Assembly: GCF_004366635.1 (NCBI RefSeq)
Contig: NZ_SORN01000005.1
Coordinates: 181,709-245,708 of the forward strand
Direction of reading: 5' to 3'
From: Roseinatronobacter bogoriensis DSM 18756
GTDB lineage: Bacteria; Pseudomonadota; Alphaproteobacteria; Rhodobacterales; Rhodobacteraceae
DNA: 64,000 bases
Part shown: positions 61,878 to 64,000 of the stretch, one piece after another
How the letters are laid out: the number at the start of each line of letters is the position of its first letter
How positions within the stretch are numbered: the first letter of the stretch is position 1
Program-made: the position numbers and the translations under genes
Notes under the pieces: generated by a model
The model's database searches: none
What the model was told of the DNA's origin: nothing
Seen by the model: only the letters and a program-made list of their open reading frames with translations

Positions 61878-62723
61878 ATGAAGAGATTTTGGATGGCTTG
61901 TGGCCTTGCGGCCGGGCTTGCATCGATGGGGCAGGCACAAACCAATGGCCTCGGCCCGGCTGAGCTGCCACCCGCCGGGTTTGAGGGGCGTGAATATGTC
62001 GATAGTCGTGGCTGTGTGTTCCTGCGCTCGACCTTTGGGGGCGAGGTGACGTGGATCCCGCGCTATGGACCAGACCGCCAACCAGTCTGCAACGGGGCCC
62101 CAAGCACTGAGGTGCAGGCCGAAGCGGCACCAGAAGCAGAGGTCGCTGACGCGGAAACGCCCCCGGCAGAAGAACAGGCGGCAGCCGAAACTACGCCTGC
62201 GCCAGTTGCGCAACCTAGGCCAGCCGCCGCACCTGCACGCGCCACGACCCAGCCACGCAGGCCCGCCCTGCCACGCGCGGACGCCTCTGGGCGCCATCCG
62301 TCCTGCCCGTCAAGCGCCCCTTATGGACAGTTGGTTGACACCACGCTGGGCCGCCCGCTGGTGCGGTGTGTGATCAGCCCGGCATTGTTCCTTGACCCGA
62401 TCCACAATGGCCCAAGCTATGACCCGAATGCGCCGATCGCCCTGCCGGATGGTGGCCAGAATCATGGGCATAAAACACCCCATCGCCCTGTCGGGGCATA
62501 TGGGGCTGTCGTCCAGGTGGGCAGTTTTGCAAACCCGTCCAATGCCACGCGGCTGCGCGCCAGATTGCTGAATTCCAGCCTGCCTGTGCGGGTTCACAGA
62601 TCGCAAGGGTATGACGTGGTAACGTTGGGACCGTTCAGTTCCACAACCGATGCCCAATCTGCGCTGGGAACCGTGCGTCACATGGGGTTTTCCGACGCCT
62701 TTATCCGCAGTCGGGGCGGGTAA
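61878..62723 (+). CDS. Secreted SPOR-domain protein
   Basis: About 281 residues. A signal peptide (KRFWMACGLAAGLASMGQAQ) precedes a conserved globular piece (YVDSRGCVFLRSTFGGEVTW), then a long A/P/E-rich low-complexity linker (about 80-145) and a C-terminal SPOR domain (AVVQVGSFANPSNATRLRAR, then VVTLGPFSSTTDAQ). SPOR domains bind denuded septal peptidoglycan, so an envelope or division role is likely. An ATG at 61866 is an alternative start. It is convergent with suhB; a hairpin lies between. Confidence 0.85.
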   Translation: MKRFWMACGLAAGLASMGQAQTNGLGPAELPPAGFEGREYVDSRGCVFLRSTFGGEVTWIPRYGPDRQPVCNGAPSTEVQAEAAPEAEVADAETPPAEEQAAAETTPAPVAQPRPAAAPARATTQPRRPALPRADASGRHPSCPSSAPYGQLVDTTLGRPLVRCVISPALFLDPIHNGPSYDPNAPIALPDGGQNHGHKTPHRPVGAYGAVVQVGSFANPSNATRLRARLLNSSLPVRVHRSQGYDVVTLGPFSSTTDAQSALGTVRHMGFSDAFIRSRGG

Positions 62724-62736
62724 AACAGAATGAATT

Positions 62737-62757
62737 TGGGCCAGCATGACTGGCCCA
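62737..62757. terminator. Bidirectional hairpin between SPOR gene and suhB
   Basis: TGGGCCAG, five bases, CTGGCCCA, then TTT on the plus strand: an 8-bp perfect stem, 14 bases after the SPOR-gene stop and 10 before the suhB stop. Confidence 0.75.
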
Positions 62758-62766
62758 TTTCAACGC

Positions 62767-63561
62767 TTACTCTGGCCGCGTGCGAATGATCTTCGCGAAA
62801 TTCTGAAAAATCTCGGCATTTGCGGCGATCACCTCGCCGCGCTCGAAAATGCCTTCGCCATCACGAATGGGGCCGGTGAAACCACCTGCTTCGCGCACCA
62901 GCAATAGCCCGGCGGCAAGGTCCCAAGGCTTCAATTCACGTTCCCAGAAACCGTCATACCGCCCCGCCGCGACATAGGCGAGGTCTAGCGACGCCGCCCC
63001 CCAACGCCGCACACCGGCGCAGGCGGGCATAAGCTGCGCCAGATCATGCAGGGTGGCGGGCAGCGTTTTCTTGTTGGCAAAGGGCACGCCGGTCGCAAAG
63101 ATGCATTCGATCATCGTGTTGCGGTTGGACACGCGCATACGCTTGTCATTCATGAAGCAGCCCATGCCCTTTTCGGCCACGAACATCTCGTCCTTGGCCG
63201 GGTCGAACACCACCGCCGAGACGATCTCGCCCTTGAACTCCAGCGCAATGGACACGGCCCAATGCGGCAACCCGTGCAGGAAATTGGTGGTGCCATCCAG
63301 CGGGTCAACGATCCAGCGGCGGGTGGGGTCTTTACCCTCCAGCGGCGCGGATTCTTCGCCCAGAAAGCCGTAATTGGGGCGCGCTTCCATCAGGTCTTCG
63401 CGGATGATCTTTTCGGCAGCAATATCGGCGCGACTGACGAAATCACCCGCGGCCTTGCTGGAGACCTGCAAATTCTCGACCTCGCGGAAGTCCTTGACCA
63501 GAGCGCGGCCTGCCTTGCGGGCGGCCTTGATCATCAGGTTGAGGTTTGCACTGCCTTGCAT
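62767..63561 (-). CDS. suhB: Inositol monophosphatase family protein SuhB
   Basis: A 264-residue Mg2+-dependent phosphatase. Metal site 1 is in FLGEESAPLEG, with WIVDPLDGTTNFLHG, the family signature, and ELKPWDLAAGLLLVREAGG at the C-terminus for the third aspartate. SuhB hydrolyses inositol-1-phosphate, and in E. coli it also helps rRNA transcription. Normal length. It is followed by a hairpin shared with the convergent SPOR gene; upstream lies the AT-rich right edge. Confidence 0.92.
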   Translation of the reverse strand: MQGSANLNLMIKAARKAGRALVKDFREVENLQVSSKAAGDFVSRADIAAEKIIREDLMEARPNYGFLGEESAPLEGKDPTRRWIVDPLDGTTNFLHGLPHWAVSIALEFKGEIVSAVVFDPAKDEMFVAEKGMGCFMNDKRMRVSNRNTMIECIFATGVPFANKKTLPATLHDLAQLMPACAGVRRWGAASLDLAYVAAGRYDGFWERELKPWDLAAGLLLVREAGGFTGPIRDGEGIFERGEVIAANAEIFQNFAKIIRTRPE

Positions 63562-63850
63562 CCGAACGGCTCCTAGATTGGGTCAGTGGGCGCTATACGC
63601 CGGGATGGGGGGGATGTGAAGGGGGAACGCGCTTCCGCGGGCGTGGGTGAGTGATAGAGGGCTTGGAGATGAAGCGTATGAAGAAAGGGCAGCTTATGAG
63701 ATAAACGAGAGATGTCACACACTATAAGCATAAGAAATTAAAAAACACTTGCCTCGCATCAAATACAATGCAACCTTCGATAAAAGAAGCGTAAAAAGTG
63801 ATGTTTCACGACAGTATCGTCGTTAATAGTTACCAAATAGGACATCTCAA
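63562..63850. other. 289-bp gap that turns AT-rich to the right
   Basis: No gene is supported here. From about 63690 the base composition becomes clearly AT-rich (runs such as AAATTAAAAAACA), unlike the GC-rich rest of the window. That suggests foreign DNA beginning between suhB and the truncated frame. Confidence 0.55.
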
Positions 63851-63925
63851 ATGAAAGTTTTTTGTTGGAACTTCAGAGGATTTAGGTTTGCAAAGATCGA
63901 CCTATCTAGGCTCCAGACTCATTGA
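63851..63925 (+). pseudogene. N-terminal fragment of an endonuclease/exonuclease/phosphatase-like protein
   Basis: A 24-codon frame beginning MKVFCWNFRGFRF resembles the M-K-[IV]-x-x-W-N-x-R-G start of endonuclease/exonuclease/phosphatase-fold proteins, whose asparagine binds metal. It runs into the end of an IS5-type element at about 63909 and stops. Codon use and base composition are AT-rich. The rest of the gene, if present, should lie beyond the element outside this window. The match is short, so the family call is tentative. Confidence 0.45.
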
Positions 63926-64000
63926 TATTCAAAGCCAGAACAGCACGGTTGCGGCCAGCGCGACGGCTGAGAGGAACACCTTTGGGCATCTGTCATAGCG
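63909..64000 (-). mobile_element. End of an IS5-type insertion sequence
   Basis: A CTAG at 63906-63909 is followed by the probable terminal inverted repeat GGCTCCAGACTCATTGA (63909-63925). The element continues past the right edge of the window. Members of this IS group often insert at CTAG or TA-containing targets. The other end and any target duplication are not visible. Confidence 0.65.
63929..64000 (-). CDS. IS5-family transposase, C-terminal end (partial)
   Basis: The last 23 codons of a transposase running in from beyond the window: RYDRCPKVFLSAVALAATVL followed by FWL and TGA. This end (R-Y-D-[RK] then A-x-A-A-x-[VI]-x-F-W-L) is characteristic of IS5-family transposases of the IS427-like group with a DDE core. 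The catalytic domain lies outside the window. Confidence 0.75.
   Translation of the reverse strand, partial: RYDRCPKVFLSAVALAATVLFWL

Noticed and set aside
1..64000. CRISPR arrays, tRNA or rRNA genes, prophage or defence island
   Set aside because: No regular short direct repeats, no tRNA T-loop pattern in a cloverleaf context, no phage structural or recognised defence genes; only the right-hand edge looks foreign.

Overview
The window looks like chromosomal DNA of a GC-rich alphaproteobacterium of the family Rhodobacteraceae (order Rhodobacterales). Supporting this are FlaF/FlbT-type flagellin control, an NDUFS4-like complex I accessory protein, a twin-transmembrane (HIG1-type) protein, DUF6456/DUF6477 and DUF1285 proteins, TRAP transport, and propionyl-CoA synthetase with TTTGCAAA boxes of the kind recognised by ScfR-type regulators. 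A seven-subunit Mrp-type Na+/H+ antiporter, glucosylglycerol synthesis and a DabAB inorganic-carbon pump together suggest a saline, possibly alkaline, habitat (inference). No rRNA, tRNA or CRISPR array was seen.

Layout. 1-9.3 kb: an MFS exporter, a hydrolase with a full fluoroacetate-dehalogenase residue signature, and a four-gene MoxR/DUF58/DUF4159 membrane operon. 9.3-14.8 kb: DUF1285 protein, complex I accessory protein, a chemoreceptor, a gene-poor stretch carrying a dispersed repeat, a small hypothetical gene and a DMT exporter. 14.9-18.1 kb: a TRAP transporter operon. 18.2-26 kb: MFS transporter, trans-sulfuration PLP enzyme, DusA, the divergent DUF6477/DUF6456 pair, a second inverted copy of the repeat, and an ABC-F ATPase. 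25.9-30.9 kb: a LysR regulator divergent from dabB-dabA. 31.1-36.9 kb: a flagellar cluster (DUF1217 protein, FlbT, FlaF, flagellin, FlgN-like, rod-binding protein on the minus strand; FliK and FlgD on the plus strand). 37-41.3 kb: hemP (a 55-residue gene), a divergent GAPDH, a cold-shock gene with a clear promoter and terminator, and an overlapping phosphatase/glucosylglycerol-phosphate synthase pair. 41.3-47 kb: mnhGFEDCBA on the minus strand. 47-54 kb: P1 peptidase, etfBA, cobalamin adenosyltransferase, HIG1-like protein, an SDR, and an Hpt/LuxO-like phosphorelay pair whose AAA+ domain is degenerate. 54-58.4 kb: prpE and maeB. 58.6-61.8 kb: a tightly coupled nucleoside salvage operon cdd-deoB-add-upp. 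61.9-63.6 kb: a SPOR-domain protein and SuhB. The last 350 bp are AT-rich and hold the start of an endonuclease/exonuclease/phosphatase-like frame cut by the end of an IS5-type element that runs out of the window.

The genes work as independent modules rather than one island. The themes are osmotic and ion homeostasis (Mrp, glucosylglycerol), carbon and propionate metabolism (DabAB, PrpE, MaeB, ETF, cobalamin adenosylation) and motility. The clearest candidates for follow-up are the degenerate LuxO-like regulator, the inverted intergenic repeat pair, the putative operator sites around prpE and maeB, and the interrupted foreign gene at the right edge. I did not find a convincing wholly new multi-gene system.
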